A stretch of 55,284 nucleotides of DNA. Origin: Candidatus Scybalocola faecipullorum. Its GTDB lineage: Bacteria; Bacillota; Clostridia; Lachnospirales; Lachnospiraceae. Position 1 is the first letter of the stretch; every line of letters starts with the position of its first letter. Location: positions 1-55,284 of the forward strand of contig DVJY01000022.1 of assembly GCA_018716485.1 (NCBI GenBank), read 5' to 3'. Made by a program: the position numbers and the translations under genes. The notes beneath the pieces are model-generated. The model searched no databases and was not told where the DNA came from. It worked only from the letters and a program-made list of their open reading frames with translations. Positions 34,240-43,669 of the stretch are shown here, piece by piece.

Positions 34240-34626
34240 ACTGAAATTTTCTTTTCAAAACTATAGTAATTGCTGCTGACACACATAAGACGGCAACTGC
34301 CGCAAAGCTTTATAGAAACGGAATGATTGAATGCTCTCCGTTTAATGTGGACTCCATTGACTTTATAGAGGTATTTGGTTCTGGCGGGGAGGATGAATAT
34401 AATCAATACAGCGCTTCATGTAGATAAAAACAGGCTTTCTGCAGATAGATATCGAAAAAATACGAGTAATATTTTGATAGTTCTTGATAAAAATCAGGAA
34501 TTAATACGAAAAAAGTAATTTTCCCGAGGAAGATTGATTTCCTTGATTCTATTTTTTCTTTAAACGAAATGGGGCAGACCTTAATGAAAATTCATGATCG
34601 GCTGTAAGCTTCTCACCGGGATATAG
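34240..34626 (+). other. Gene-poor 390-bp stretch with possible coding remnants
   Basis: No complete gene is visible. On the plus strand an open stretch at 34244-34426 encodes a peptide with a protein-like look (IVIAADTHKTATAAKLYRNG then MIECSPFNVDSIDFIEVFG) but no start codon with a ribosome binding site. A second frame, 34392-34519, begins ATG and overlaps it. Both look like decayed pieces of a gene, or an intergenic region with chance open frames. The stretch is more AT-rich than its neighbours. Confidence 0.4.
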
Positions 34627-34630
34627 AAGT

Positions 34631-34658
34631 CATAATTGTTTCGTGGATTTAATATGAT
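34631..34658 (+). promoter_or_regulatory. Candidate sigmaE promoter of spoIIID
   Basis: CATAATT, 13 bp, AATATGAT: a partial match to the sigmaE consensus (-35 about KMATATT, -10 CATACAnT). spoIIID is known to be sigmaE-dependent in Bacillus and clostridia, which is why I looked; the match is imperfect. Confidence 0.35.
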
Positions 34659-34686
34659 GTAAAAAACGTTCTCAAGGAGTAACTCA

Positions 34687-34971
34687 ATGAAAGAGTATAT
34701 TGAAGAACGGGCAGTAGAAATTGCACATTACATTATAGATCATAACGCAACGGTCCGGCAGACAGCCAAAAAATTCGGAATCAGCAAAAGCACAGTACAT
34801 AAAGACGTCACGGAACGTCTGATGTCTATTAATACGGCGCTTGCCAAAAAAGCGCGGATTGTTTTGGATATTAACAAATCAGAACGTCATATCCGCGGAG
34901 GTATGGCAACAAAAGAAAAATATATGCGCGAACATGAGACTGTGAAGGCGCCCATGAAAAAATCTCTGTAA
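34687..34971 (+). CDS. spoIIID: Stage III sporulation transcriptional regulator SpoIIID
   Basis: SpoIIID is a small DNA-binding protein that adjusts the mother-cell programme between sigmaE and sigmaK. The 94-residue protein starts MKEYIEERAVEIAHYIID and contains a helix-turn-helix at about residues 22-45 (RQTAKKFGISKSTVHKDV). The C-terminal half is basic (residues 68-94), as expected for the second DNA-contacting element. The ATG at 34687 follows AAGGAG at 7 bases. A hairpin terminator follows. Confidence 0.95.
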   Translation: MKEYIEERAVEIAHYIIDHNATVRQTAKKFGISKSTVHKDVTERLMSINTALAKKARIVLDINKSERHIRGGMATKEKYMREHETVKAPMKKSL

Positions 34972-34996
34972 ATACAGATCTTCTGTGATAATTGTC

Positions 34997-35036
34997 GGGC
35001 TGAAAGCTGATCTGTAAGCTTTCAGCCCTTGGTTTA
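34997..35036 (+). terminator. Terminator of spoIIID
   Basis: GGGCTGAAAGC / GCTTTCAGCCC, a perfect 11-bp stem with a 10-nt loop, followed by TTGGTTTATAT. The U-tract is broken; the hairpin may also serve the convergent Nudix gene. Confidence 0.68.
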
Positions 35037-35612
35037 TATCACAGCACGTTCTATAATTTTATGATATACAGGCAGCATCCACTTTTCACTGACACAGTGG
35101 TCTAAGTCCGACAGCGAAATCCACCTCACGTCTTTATTTTCATCGGGTTTGACGCGTATGGGCGCCGCTTCATCCCCCTCCAGTGCATAGGCGATATTCA
35201 GATGCAGGTGTGCACTGACATAATTATTCCGCTTCATATGTCCTTTCACCGTAAGTATATCCATTGCTGCCGCCTCGAAAGCATCATCTGAGGCATTGCT
35301 GATCCGGATCACCTTCAGACCCTGAATACCAGTCTCTTCAAATGCTTCTCTTTTTGCGGTCTGTAAAAAATTGCTTTCCCCGTCGCTGTGTCCGCCGGTC
35401 CATGACCATGATTCATAAATACGGTGCCAAACCATCAGCACTTTATCTCTGTTTCGATTAAAAATCATGGAAGATGCCGTTGTATGTATGAGCGTACTTT
35501 CCCTGTAAAGTATCTGCTTTCCCATCTTCTGTACAAGTTCAAGCGCCAGATTCTTATCCGCAGCTTCCTGAAGATTCACAGGTTTATACGCTTTTATAAT
35601 ATCTTCAAACAT
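35034..35612 (-). CDS. Nudix hydrolase
   Basis: A 192-residue Nudix-fold protein with a Nudix box near residues 80-103 (GHSDGESNFLQTAKREAFEE followed by TGI). The usual first Glu of the box is shifted by one (Glu before Ser), as in the group with a GGHADGE-type box. Substrates of that group are unclear. I chose the ATG at 35612 after AGGAAAGGA; a longer frame to 35693 is open but lacks a start site. It overlaps the 3-prime end of the transglutaminase-like gene by 19 bp, so it is probably in that operon. Confidence 0.85.
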   Translation of the reverse strand: MFEDIIKAYKPVNLQEAADKNLALELVQKMGKQILYRESTLIHTTASSMIFNRNRDKVLMVWHRIYESWSWTGGHSDGESNFLQTAKREAFEETGIQGLKVIRISNASDDAFEAAAMDILTVKGHMKRNNYVSAHLHLNIAYALEGDEAAPIRVKPDENKDVRWISLSDLDHCVSEKWMLPVYHKIIERAVI

Positions 35613-37960
35613 ATTTTTCCTTTCCTGTATGCGCCCGGCAGACGCCATATCAGTATGGCTTCCAGTTTTTTCCTTGCGCCAAGACTTTGCCAAATGGATG
35701 CCGTTAGCCGGTTATAAGCTGCCATCAGCTTTTTATACTCTTCCTGAGTCAGCCCTTCTTTGCTGTAGGCAGATTTCAGCAATTTATCCATGAGGAAAAT
35801 AAGCATCTGTATATCCACTGTTTTAATCTTTTCTGCTGTTAAAGCTATCGTCTGTCCGCCGTCGGCATACGGCGCCCGAACACCTGCCAGCGCCAGCCAG
35901 CGATACATATATTTCATCAATTTCTGGGTATTGTGCAGCGAATATACTGATCTGCGCAGCTTTCTCTGTCGCTGTATCCCCGAATAGAGCCAGCCGGCGG
36001 CGGCCGCCGCAATGCACAAAAGCACACATACTGCAGATATCAGCGATTTTATCCATGACGGAATTTTAAAAGAACCGCTGCCATGTCCTGTGCCGCCCGC
36101 CGGATCCGACTGCGCCTGCGCTGATACTGTCTCGCTTTCACTCTGACTTTCGGTCTCACTTTCACTTTCCGACTGAGCCGTGCTGCTCTCGCTCTCGCTT
36201 TCAGACGTCTCGCCTTCAAGCTGATCCGGCACAGCAATTTCATTATTTTCATAAGCCGGCGTCACTTCAAAAGGCACCCAGCCCACATTCTCAATATAAA
36301 TTTCCGGCCATGCATGCGCCTGATAGTCATGAACTACAGAAACAAAACTGCCATCCTGATCTCTCTCAAAACTGCCCGGTGAAACAACATAGCCTTCGGC
36401 ATATCTTGCCGGTATGCCGTTGAGCCGAAACATCATCACCGCCGCCGAAGCAAAATGCATACAGTATCCCTGCTGATTTTCATACAAAAAATAATCAATG
36501 ATATTTTCCCCACGGGGCATATCGCCCGGTTCCAAAGTATATACTGCCTGTTGTCTTAAAATCTCTCTTATCCACTGGGCGGTCTCAGTTTCATCAAAGC
36601 CATCTATGCCGATTGAAAAATCCCGTATAAACCGGTCTGACATTTCAGAAATATCAAGATAATGTTCCTGTACAAACTGCCCGTAGTCTTCGGCAGCAGC
36701 GTTTTCCATATTTGTATAAACCGCAGTATTTTTGTATGCAGAAGGGTCGTCTGTCAGTTCATAAAACATCATATTACATATAAACGACTGCGATTCTCCG
36801 CTGCGCCCGTCAACATAGCCCTCCGGTGACATCGTATAATTTTCTCCCAGTCTTGACCCATAAGGCATATAAAAATGATTGCGGATACTTCGCGCCGGTT
36901 CTAACGTCACCTGACTTTCCATACTGCTTCTGTATGGCATTTCTGACGCTTGGTTCCACAAAAAAAGCCCCAGCGTCTGCGCATCGGTCATATAGTTTGC
37001 ACAGTATTGCTCAAAATCATTATCGTCTATTTCTTCCCATCGATTACCTTCAAAACGTCCCGCACCATAACCTTTCAAATACATCAGACTCTGGGGCCGG
37101 TAGTTTGTACGCACGGTCATCACATTTTCGCCGCTATATTCCAGATTCCCGGCCTGATCTATCCGCCCTTCGCTGATGCCCATATGTTCCGACAGCGGAT
37201 TCCATGAGGACGACGAAAAAAAATCTGATATATCTTCATACCTATCCCGTACTGCCGTCCTGATTTCCTCTTTGGGAATATTTCCAATCATTTTAACTGA
37301 CGGTGCCGCCGCCATCACGGCCGTAACCGCAGCGGCCGCCAATGCCCATACAATTAAACTTCCTTTCAGCCGGATGGCAACTTCACCCGGAACATAATCT
37401 CCCAGCGCCATCATGCCTAAAATTCCGATAAACATCATCATAAGCGCCTGAAGCGGCGGAACTTTTCCGATAATCAACTCCGCGGCTGAAATGAGCAGGA
37501 CCGGAAAAATAATCGAAAACGGATAACATTTTTTCAGGCCAAAAGCCAGTAAATACACAGCAATCATCAAAGCAAGCGCGAAGCAGCACCATGCCCCGTC
37601 TGTATATTTGGTATCTCCATCAAAATTCAGACTGCCGATGGACGACTGGAAATATTCATTAATCCTGAGAATAATCTCATTAATACTGTCCACCGCGCCC
37701 GCGATAAGTACCCGCCTGAAAATGATCATACCGGCAGCGGCCGCCGCCGCAAAAATCACTGCCTTAAGCCACCGGTGTTTGATGGCAAGCATCAGTACGG
37801 CAGCGGCCGCCGTGAATACGCCGAGGCTTCCGTAAAGTACCGGCAATATTCCTTCTGCTGCAGCCACATCCAAAAACAGATACAAAAATCCTGCTGCGGT
37901 TAAATAAATACTGCCGATTTTAGCGATTAAAAATATAATCGGTACAAATCGTTTTTTCAT
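35594..37960 (-). CDS. Membrane transglutaminase-like protein
   Basis: A 788-residue protein with about six membrane segments in the first 215 residues, a long extracytoplasmic part, a transglutaminase-like core near residues 450-560 (Cys in QGYCMHFASAAVMMF, His in HDYQAHAWPEIYI, and WVPFEVTP), a Ser/Glu-rich low-complexity linker near 580-625, one more membrane segment near 650, and a cytoplasmic tail. It matches the TgpA/DUF3488-transglutaminase proteins that sit beside MoxR and DUF58 genes. The linker is made of SE and SES repeats. The ATG at 37960 follows AGGAG at 6 bases. Its role is thought to be envelope maintenance or proteolysis-like remodelling; this is not settled. Confidence 0.92.
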   Translation of the reverse strand: MKKRFVPIIFLIAKIGSIYLTAAGFLYLFLDVAAAEGILPVLYGSLGVFTAAAAVLMLAIKHRWLKAVIFAAAAAAGMIIFRRVLIAGAVDSINEIILRINEYFQSSIGSLNFDGDTKYTDGAWCCFALALMIAVYLLAFGLKKCYPFSIIFPVLLISAAELIIGKVPPLQALMMMFIGILGMMALGDYVPGEVAIRLKGSLIVWALAAAAVTAVMAAAPSVKMIGNIPKEEIRTAVRDRYEDISDFFSSSSWNPLSEHMGISEGRIDQAGNLEYSGENVMTVRTNYRPQSLMYLKGYGAGRFEGNRWEEIDDNDFEQYCANYMTDAQTLGLFLWNQASEMPYRSSMESQVTLEPARSIRNHFYMPYGSRLGENYTMSPEGYVDGRSGESQSFICNMMFYELTDDPSAYKNTAVYTNMENAAAEDYGQFVQEHYLDISEMSDRFIRDFSIGIDGFDETETAQWIREILRQQAVYTLEPGDMPRGENIIDYFLYENQQGYCMHFASAAVMMFRLNGIPARYAEGYVVSPGSFERDQDGSFVSVVHDYQAHAWPEIYIENVGWVPFEVTPAYENNEIAVPDQLEGETSESESESSTAQSESESETESQSESETVSAQAQSDPAGGTGHGSGSFKIPSWIKSLISAVCVLLCIAAAAAGWLYSGIQRQRKLRRSVYSLHNTQKLMKYMYRWLALAGVRAPYADGGQTIALTAEKIKTVDIQMLIFLMDKLLKSAYSKEGLTQEEYKKLMAAYNRLTASIWQSLGARKKLEAILIWRLPGAYRKGKICLKIL

Positions 37961-37975
37961 CCTAGTCTCCTGTTT

Positions 37976-39070
37976 CTATATTTCCAGCTGAATATTCAGC
38001 AGGCTTTGTTCCAGCTGCGTCGGATCAATCACCGCAGCTAGATTTTCCCTGAGTTTTATTTCCATAGCCATATTAACTTCAACCATGGAATGATAGCTGT
38101 GTTCCCCATATTTTTCCCCGTAAAGTTTTCTTGCCGGGCGGTCATATTCATGTGGCTGCGCCGTCAAAAGCCCTGCAAGCATCTCATAAATATCTTCATA
38201 ATCTGAAATTTTCCGCCGCCTGATGCGTCCACGCTCACCGACCCATGCCACAATATGCGTATAATTTTGCTCTATCAGTGTCCACGACAGGGAAGCCGCT
38301 GTTTCCAGAACAGCATCCCTTTTTTGACGGTCTTCCTTTTTCCCCGGACTAAATAAATTAACAAAAATAACAATGGCAAATCCCACCGGTTCACTGTATT
38401 CCTTGACGATCAATGAATCCGATTTGGCGCTCAATTTCCAGTGGATTTTCTGCATCTTGTCCCCCGGCCGGTAATCGCGGATTTCAAAAATCTGAGACGG
38501 GTCATCGCCGCTCTCCTCATCGGAATACACATCGCTGTCTCCGATAAAATATCTGAAATTTGAAACAACCTCTGCTGCAGCCGGAAGAAGCCGCGGCAGT
38601 ACATGAATTGTAACATCTGTATGTTTTAACTTTTTCCGCCATTTGAAAAGTCTGAAATAATCCCATGTATTAATCTCAACGACTCTCATCTTCAGTTCTC
38701 CGCAGAACTTCGGCGTCACTTTCAGTTCAAACAGTTTCACTGCCCTGCTGCCGATGGCTCCGCTGACTGCATAACGCTCTTTTTTCCCATTGTCATTTAA
38801 TTCAACAACAATTCTTATCCGCGGCACAGATATGGCGGAACGGTTCAGTGCCCTGACATGAATCGCCGTTTCTTTCCCCTTTTCCATAATCAGCGCATCT
38901 GTCTGAAACTGCACGCGGATATGGCGGGCAAAACAGAAGCCGGTCACTGCACAGACAGCAAAAAAAATCACTTCTGCAATGACAAGGTCAAACAGCCATA
39001 CAGGGTCATACATCACCGCCAGATACAGTGTAAAAGCCACTGTCAGCAAACATCCCGCTATTTTTAACAT
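37976..39070 (-). CDS. DUF58 domain-containing protein
   Basis: A 364-residue protein with two N-terminal membrane segments (about residues 1-45) and a DUF58 domain with the conserved IRDYRPGDKMQKIHWKLSAK motif near residues 195-215 and SLIVKEYSEP just after. DUF58 has a von Willebrand-like fold and is nearly always encoded next to MoxR ATPases. The ATG at 39070 lies one base after the moxR stop codon, so translation is likely coupled. The transglutaminase gene follows 15 bp downstream. Confidence 0.93.
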   Translation of the reverse strand: MLKIAGCLLTVAFTLYLAVMYDPVWLFDLVIAEVIFFAVCAVTGFCFARHIRVQFQTDALIMEKGKETAIHVRALNRSAISVPRIRIVVELNDNGKKERYAVSGAIGSRAVKLFELKVTPKFCGELKMRVVEINTWDYFRLFKWRKKLKHTDVTIHVLPRLLPAAAEVVSNFRYFIGDSDVYSDEESGDDPSQIFEIRDYRPGDKMQKIHWKLSAKSDSLIVKEYSEPVGFAIVIFVNLFSPGKKEDRQKRDAVLETAASLSWTLIEQNYTHIVAWVGERGRIRRRKISDYEDIYEMLAGLLTAQPHEYDRPARKLYGEKYGEHSYHSMVEVNMAMEIKLRENLAAVIDPTQLEQSLLNIQLEI

Positions 39071-39071
39071 A

Positions 39072-40028
39072 TCATCCCTGCCTTCTGCTCTTTGGCACCG
39101 GTTTGGGCACAGCGGCGAGAATATCGTCGATAATATTTTCTGCTGTCACCTGTGTCACTTTGGCCTTTGAGTGTAAAATAATGCGGTGAATGGCCACATC
39201 CGGAAAAACATAAGAGACATCTTCAGGAAGCACATAGTCTCTGTCCCTTAAAAAAGCAAGTCCCTGAGCCATACGGCATAGTGCCAGCGTTCCTCTAGGA
39301 CTAATGCCAAGTTTCAGCAGATCATGCTGCCGCGTCTGCATGACAAGACGGGCAATATATTCATAGACTGCATCATGGATATAAATCTGCTCGGTCTGCC
39401 GCTGCAGTTCCAACAGCATCTCGGTGTCAATCACCGGATTGATCTGCTCCAGCGGTTTATTGCCGTGATGATTTTTTATAATATTAATTTCCTCATGAAT
39501 ATCCGGATATCCCATACTGATACAGATCATAAATCGGTCCAGCTGAGATTCAGGAAGATTCTGCGTCCCCGATGATCCGGTAGGATTTTGGGTAGCAATG
39601 ACAATAAACGGTTCCGGCACACGGATGACATGACCGTCTATAGTCACTCTGCGTTCCTCCATAACTTCCAAAAGCGCTGACTGCGTTTTCGGCGATGTAC
39701 GGTTAATCTCATCTGCAAGAAATAAGTTGCTGATCACCGGACCGGCAACATATTTAAACTTGCCGCTGTCTTTTTGAAACATAAAAAAACCGGTAACATC
39801 GCTTGGAAGCACATCGGGCGTAAACTGCATACGTTTTTCTTTCAGAGCCATTGCCTTTGAAAATGCCATTGCCATCGTCGTTTTTCCGACTCCGGGAATA
39901 TCTTCGATCAATATATGTCCTCCGGCAAGCACTGCCGCCATAACCTTTTCTATACAGTGATCTTTTCCGATGACTGCCTTTTGTACTTCGCGCACCACTT
40001 TCATGGCTTCCTGTGCGGAATTTTTCAT
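39072..40028 (-). CDS. MoxR family AAA ATPase
   Basis: MoxR ATPases are chaperone-like AAA+ proteins that work with DUF58/vWA proteins. The 318-residue protein has Walker A in EDIPGVGKTTMAMAF near residue 38, Walker B and sensor regions in LFLADEINRTSPKTQSALLE near 100, and a C-terminal lid domain ending with PKPVPKSRRQ. I chose the ATG at 40028, 10 bases after AGGAGG; a TTG at 40037 is in frame but too close to that site. It starts the moxR-DUF58-transglutaminase unit. Confidence 0.93.
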   Translation of the reverse strand: MKNSAQEAMKVVREVQKAVIGKDHCIEKVMAAVLAGGHILIEDIPGVGKTTMAMAFSKAMALKEKRMQFTPDVLPSDVTGFFMFQKDSGKFKYVAGPVISNLFLADEINRTSPKTQSALLEVMEERRVTIDGHVIRVPEPFIVIATQNPTGSSGTQNLPESQLDRFMICISMGYPDIHEEINIIKNHHGNKPLEQINPVIDTEMLLELQRQTEQIYIHDAVYEYIARLVMQTRQHDLLKLGISPRGTLALCRMAQGLAFLRDRDYVLPEDVSYVFPDVAIHRIILHSKAKVTQVTAENIIDDILAAVPKPVPKSRRQG

Positions 40029-40115
40029 ACTGTCCAAACCTCCTGTTATTTATCAATTTGCCCATCGCATGCCCGCTCATGCAAGATGGCATCCGCCCTC
40101 CGGGCGTATCGCACA

Positions 40116-40166
40116 AAAGCCGGCACCGGAAATCGATTTTGCTGCGATTTTTCCGGTGCCGGCTTT
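40116..40166 (-). terminator. Terminator of the PBP1A gene
   Basis: AAAGCCGGCACCGGAAA and its complement form a 17-bp stem with a 17-nt loop, just after the stop codon of the PBP gene; TTTT then GTG follow on the minus strand. Confidence 0.75.
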
Positions 40167-40186
40167 ATATTTCACTGTTTATGGGA

Positions 40187-42769
40187 TCATACACCTGAAG
40201 GAGCCTGCGTACTCGCTGTCGATTCATCCGGTGTAGGCGTTACTCCGCCTTCTCCGGTATTTGTTCCTTCAGACGGCGGAATTGTCGGTTCCTGAGTCTC
40301 TGTAGCCGTTGTTTCCTCTGTCGTTGTCTCTGTGCTTCCATCAGTGGTTTCTGTCTCGGTCTGTGTTGTCTGAGGTACATATGTATATGTACACTCATCG
40401 CACCATTCAAGCCCCTGATCTGTCGCCACATACTCGTATACTCTGCTTGAACATCTGTTTGTCGCAAGCTTTCCGCTTCTTCGGCATATATATGTTTTTT
40501 CCACAGTGTCCGGCACTTCAAAATCCTGATAGTCAAGATTTGCATGAACCTGCTCCATAATCAGCTTCCACAGACGCTGCTGGGCTGTATAATCTGACGT
40601 ACGGTCTCTGATCGGTGTATTATCATCGTATCCGAACCAGATACCGGCTGTATAATACGGCGTATATCCGACAAACCAATGGTCGCGTCTGTATTCTGTG
40701 GAACCGGTCTTACCTGCAGTTGCCATATTATTCAGTGCAGCCGCACGGCCGGTACCTCTGGAACCGCTGACAACATCCTCCATGGCACTGGTCAGCAGAT
40801 AAGCTGTCGAAGCTTTAACTGCCTGATGTGTTTCTGAAACTTCATTATTAATAATAACATTGCCGTCATGATCGACCACTTTTGTATATAATACAGGTTT
40901 TGTATAAATACCGCCATTGGCAAGCGCCGCAAATGCATTTGTCAGTTCCAGATTGGTAACACCGTTTGTAATACCGCCGATAGCCAACGATATCACCTGA
41001 TCCGACGGTACAAGGGTCGTAAAGCCGAAGCGTTCCGTCAAAAAGTTGTATGCATACTCAGGTGTGACATCTTCATCCATAACCCATGTTGCCACTGTAT
41101 TTTTGGACTGCTCGATGGCGCTTCTGAATGTCGTCGGCGCATTGGAGCAATACATATCTACGTTGTTGACCTGATGACCGCCATATCCGGTATACACTTT
41201 ATCCACTTTCGTGGATGCCAGTGTGTCTCCGAAAACATCCAATGCCGGCGCATATGTTGAAAGAATCTTAAATGTGGATCCCGGCTGCCGGGCTGCAGCC
41301 GTCGCCCGGTTATAGCTCATACTGCTTGTTTTCTCCCCGCGTCCGCCGACAAGCGCTTTTACATAGCCTGTCTTTTGATCGATCAGCACGAAAGAGGACT
41401 GAAGCTGTACGACAAGTTCAAGCCTTTCATCAACATTGGCGTCCTCCGGAATATCCAGCATCGCTTTATAATCTGCGATATCCTGTTCCGCCATTGCCAT
41501 CGCCGCGTCATAACTCATCCCTTTATAAAGTGTATCAAAAGAGCCTCTCTGCTCGGTCAGCGCCGCATCCAGCATTTCTGTGGAATAATTGGTCTGCTCT
41601 CCATCTATAGTCACAGTCATCGCCCAGTCCAGAAGCCAGTCCTCTGTCGGGAAATTATCATCATTGGCGTAAGCTGCGTCACAAATCTGCTGAAGCCTTG
41701 AATCCTGAGCCATATAGATTGAAAATCCGCCGCTGTATAATTTATGTTTCGCCTGTTCATAAGCTTCATCAACGCCCTGTGTTGACGGGTCATCCTGATA
41801 GCCGTAATACTCTTCCAGATCGCTGATCAGCTGGGTAATGACCGCATCTTCGTAATAAGAATACTGCTGGTCATTGACCGCTTTATAACTTTCCACATTA
41901 TCCTTGATCTGATCATATATACCTGTATCAGCCAGCGCTGTATTGTACTCTTCTTCTGTAATATACTCCTGCTCATACATCTTCCTGAGCGCCTCATCCC
42001 GGCGGCTCTTATTTTCTTCCGGATATAAATACGGGTCGAATTGAGAAGGATTCTGAACAATACTTGCCAAAACGGCACTTTCATTGATTCCCAGTTCTGA
42101 AGCATGCTTATCAAAATAAAGCAGTGCAGCCGCTTCCACACCGTAACAGTTCTGTCCGAGATATACTGTATTCAGATAAGCTTCCAAAATCTCATCTTTG
42201 TCCATCTCTTTTTCCAGCTGCAGCGCCAGATATTGTTCCTGAAGTTTACGTTTTAGTTTTAAGAGGAAATTTCCCTCATTACCTCCGGAAAACACTGCGT
42301 TTTTCAGCAGCTGCTGCGTCAGTGTACTGGCCCCTTCTGAAAATTGTCCGTTGGTCACACCGACAACAAACGCTCTCATAATACCTTGAAGGTCGATACC
42401 GTTATGTTCTCTGAAACGCTCATCTTCCAGCGCAATAAATGAATTCTGAAGATACAGCGACATCTCACTGATATCTACTTCAATACGATTGGAACCTGTT
42501 TCTACCAATTCTCTGGCAAGCGCGCCATCCTCTGAATAAAGATAGGATTTAAAAGCCTGAGGTGCAACTTCATCCACCGTAACTTCCGGTGCGCTGTCGA
42601 TGACGCCTTTAACGCCTCCGATACCTGCGCTGACGCCGGCAACGGCAACAAGTAATATTGATATCACAACAACCCTGAAGATTGTAAAATTCAGCTTTTT
42701 TTCGGCCTTAGGCACGCTGGAACGAATTTGTCTCTTTTTCTTTTTTATCCCGTTTTTACTATAATCCAT
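40187..42769 (-). CDS. ponA: Class A penicillin-binding protein (PBP1A type)
   Basis: A bifunctional peptidoglycan glycosyltransferase/transpeptidase. The 860-residue protein has a basic cytoplasmic N-terminus and one membrane anchor near residues 32-55, the GT51 domain with EDERFREHNGID near 115 and TLTQQLLKN near 155, and the transpeptidase domain with SxxK (GSTFKILS) near 500, SxN (SKN) near 560 and KTG (AGKTGSTEYRRDHW) near 685. The tail (about 805-860) is Thr/Glu/Pro-rich and ends the protein outside the cell. Two Cys-containing motifs (CRRSGKLATNRC, WCDECTY) lie near 760-790. I chose the ATG at 42769 after AAGGAGG. The symbol is given by analogy only. Confidence 0.94.
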   Translation of the reverse strand: MDYSKNGIKKKKRQIRSSVPKAEKKLNFTIFRVVVISILLVAVAGVSAGIGGVKGVIDSAPEVTVDEVAPQAFKSYLYSEDGALARELVETGSNRIEVDISEMSLYLQNSFIALEDERFREHNGIDLQGIMRAFVVGVTNGQFSEGASTLTQQLLKNAVFSGGNEGNFLLKLKRKLQEQYLALQLEKEMDKDEILEAYLNTVYLGQNCYGVEAAALLYFDKHASELGINESAVLASIVQNPSQFDPYLYPEENKSRRDEALRKMYEQEYITEEEYNTALADTGIYDQIKDNVESYKAVNDQQYSYYEDAVITQLISDLEEYYGYQDDPSTQGVDEAYEQAKHKLYSGGFSIYMAQDSRLQQICDAAYANDDNFPTEDWLLDWAMTVTIDGEQTNYSTEMLDAALTEQRGSFDTLYKGMSYDAAMAMAEQDIADYKAMLDIPEDANVDERLELVVQLQSSFVLIDQKTGYVKALVGGRGEKTSSMSYNRATAAARQPGSTFKILSTYAPALDVFGDTLASTKVDKVYTGYGGHQVNNVDMYCSNAPTTFRSAIEQSKNTVATWVMDEDVTPEYAYNFLTERFGFTTLVPSDQVISLAIGGITNGVTNLELTNAFAALANGGIYTKPVLYTKVVDHDGNVIINNEVSETHQAVKASTAYLLTSAMEDVVSGSRGTGRAAALNNMATAGKTGSTEYRRDHWFVGYTPYYTAGIWFGYDDNTPIRDRTSDYTAQQRLWKLIMEQVHANLDYQDFEVPDTVEKTYICRRSGKLATNRCSSRVYEYVATDQGLEWCDECTYTYVPQTTQTETETTDGSTETTTEETTATETQEPTIPPSEGTNTGEGGVTPTPDESTASTQAPSGV

Positions 42770-42792
42770 CGTGTTTCCTCCTTTTCCATACA

Positions 42793-42798
42793 ATTATA
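42793..42798 (-). promoter_or_regulatory. Extended -10 of the PBP1A gene
   Basis: TGCTATAAT on the minus strand about 24 bp upstream of the ATG at 42769. The -35 is poor (TTTATT), but the TG extension compensates. It supports the 42769 start because the leader is very short. Confidence 0.55.
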
Positions 42799-42953
42799 GC
42801 AAATAACCAATGTTAAATAAAGAGAAAATTTGCAGGCAGTTCAATCTTCATAAAAAAGACATAAATTACCTCTGATTTTATATTTATACATTTCCCATTC
42901 CGCTTCATTATGATACAATGGGAAATATATCACATTCAGAAAGGTTGCTGTAT

Positions 42954-43634
42954 ATGGATATCCACGAAAAAATTTATCTTCCCGAAAGTTATAAAGTTGT
43001 CTATGAGGGCGGCTCGGGAGAAATTATAGAAAAGAAATCCCGCTTCATTGCCTCGGTATTCCCCGCCGAAACTGAAGATGTAGCACTTGCATTGATTGAA
43101 CGCACAAAAAAAACTTACTGGGATGCCACACATAACTGCCACGCATTCACCATCGGTCTTCGGCATGAAATCTGCCGCTGCAGTGATGACGGAGAGCCTG
43201 CCGGGACTGCCGGCAGACCTATGCTGGATGTTTTGCTTGGAGAACCTCTCTTTAATACAGCTGTTGTCGTGACACGCTACTTCGGCGGAACACTGCTTGG
43301 TACAGGCGGTCTTGTCCGCGCTTACTCCAAAGCTGTCGCGGCAGGTCTTGCCGCCTCCAAAGTCATTGAAAAGCGTCTTGTCCATCGGCTTAATATCGTA
43401 ACTGATTATACCGGTCTTGGCAAAATCCAGTATATATGCGCTGCCATGTCTCTGGCTGTTTTGGACTGCACTTACACTCAGAATGTCACGATGACTGTTC
43501 TCGCCGGTAAAGCCGATATGCATGCGCTGATCAAAAAAGTCAGCGAAGCTACCAGCGGACAGGCTGTCACCCAAGACATGGGACTCTGCTACAGTGCCGT
43601 AATCGACAAAAGGCCTGTTGTTTTTGATATTTAG
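42954..43634 (+). CDS. yigZ: YigZ/IMPACT family protein
   Basis: A 226-residue protein of the IMPACT/YigZ family. The diagnostic block is ATHNCHAFTIGLRHEICRCS near residue 62 followed by DDGEPAGTAGRPML, then VVVTRYFGGTLLGTGGLVRAYS near 102. A ferredoxin-like C-terminal domain follows. Function is unsettled: binding to nucleic acid or modifying ribosome-related activity has been proposed. I chose the ATG at 42954 after GAAAGG; a start at 42918 is in frame but sits at the promoter. The gene runs opposite to the PBP gene. Confidence 0.92.
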   Translation: MDIHEKIYLPESYKVVYEGGSGEIIEKKSRFIASVFPAETEDVALALIERTKKTYWDATHNCHAFTIGLRHEICRCSDDGEPAGTAGRPMLDVLLGEPLFNTAVVVTRYFGGTLLGTGGLVRAYSKAVAAGLAASKVIEKRLVHRLNIVTDYTGLGKIQYICAAMSLAVLDCTYTQNVTMTVLAGKADMHALIKKVSEATSGQAVTQDMGLCYSAVIDKRPVVFDI

Positions 43635-43669
43635 CCGTCACTTCACATTCTGAAGGAGGTACGCCATTC

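Noticed and set aside
33642-34406. 254-codon minus-strand frame over the ABC-F gene end and terminator
   Set aside because: Antisense to the ABC-F coding region and crossing its terminator; the product is a low-complexity Phe-rich sequence.
42936-43574. 212-codon minus-strand frame inside yigZ
   Set aside because: Shadow of a confident gene; no start signal.
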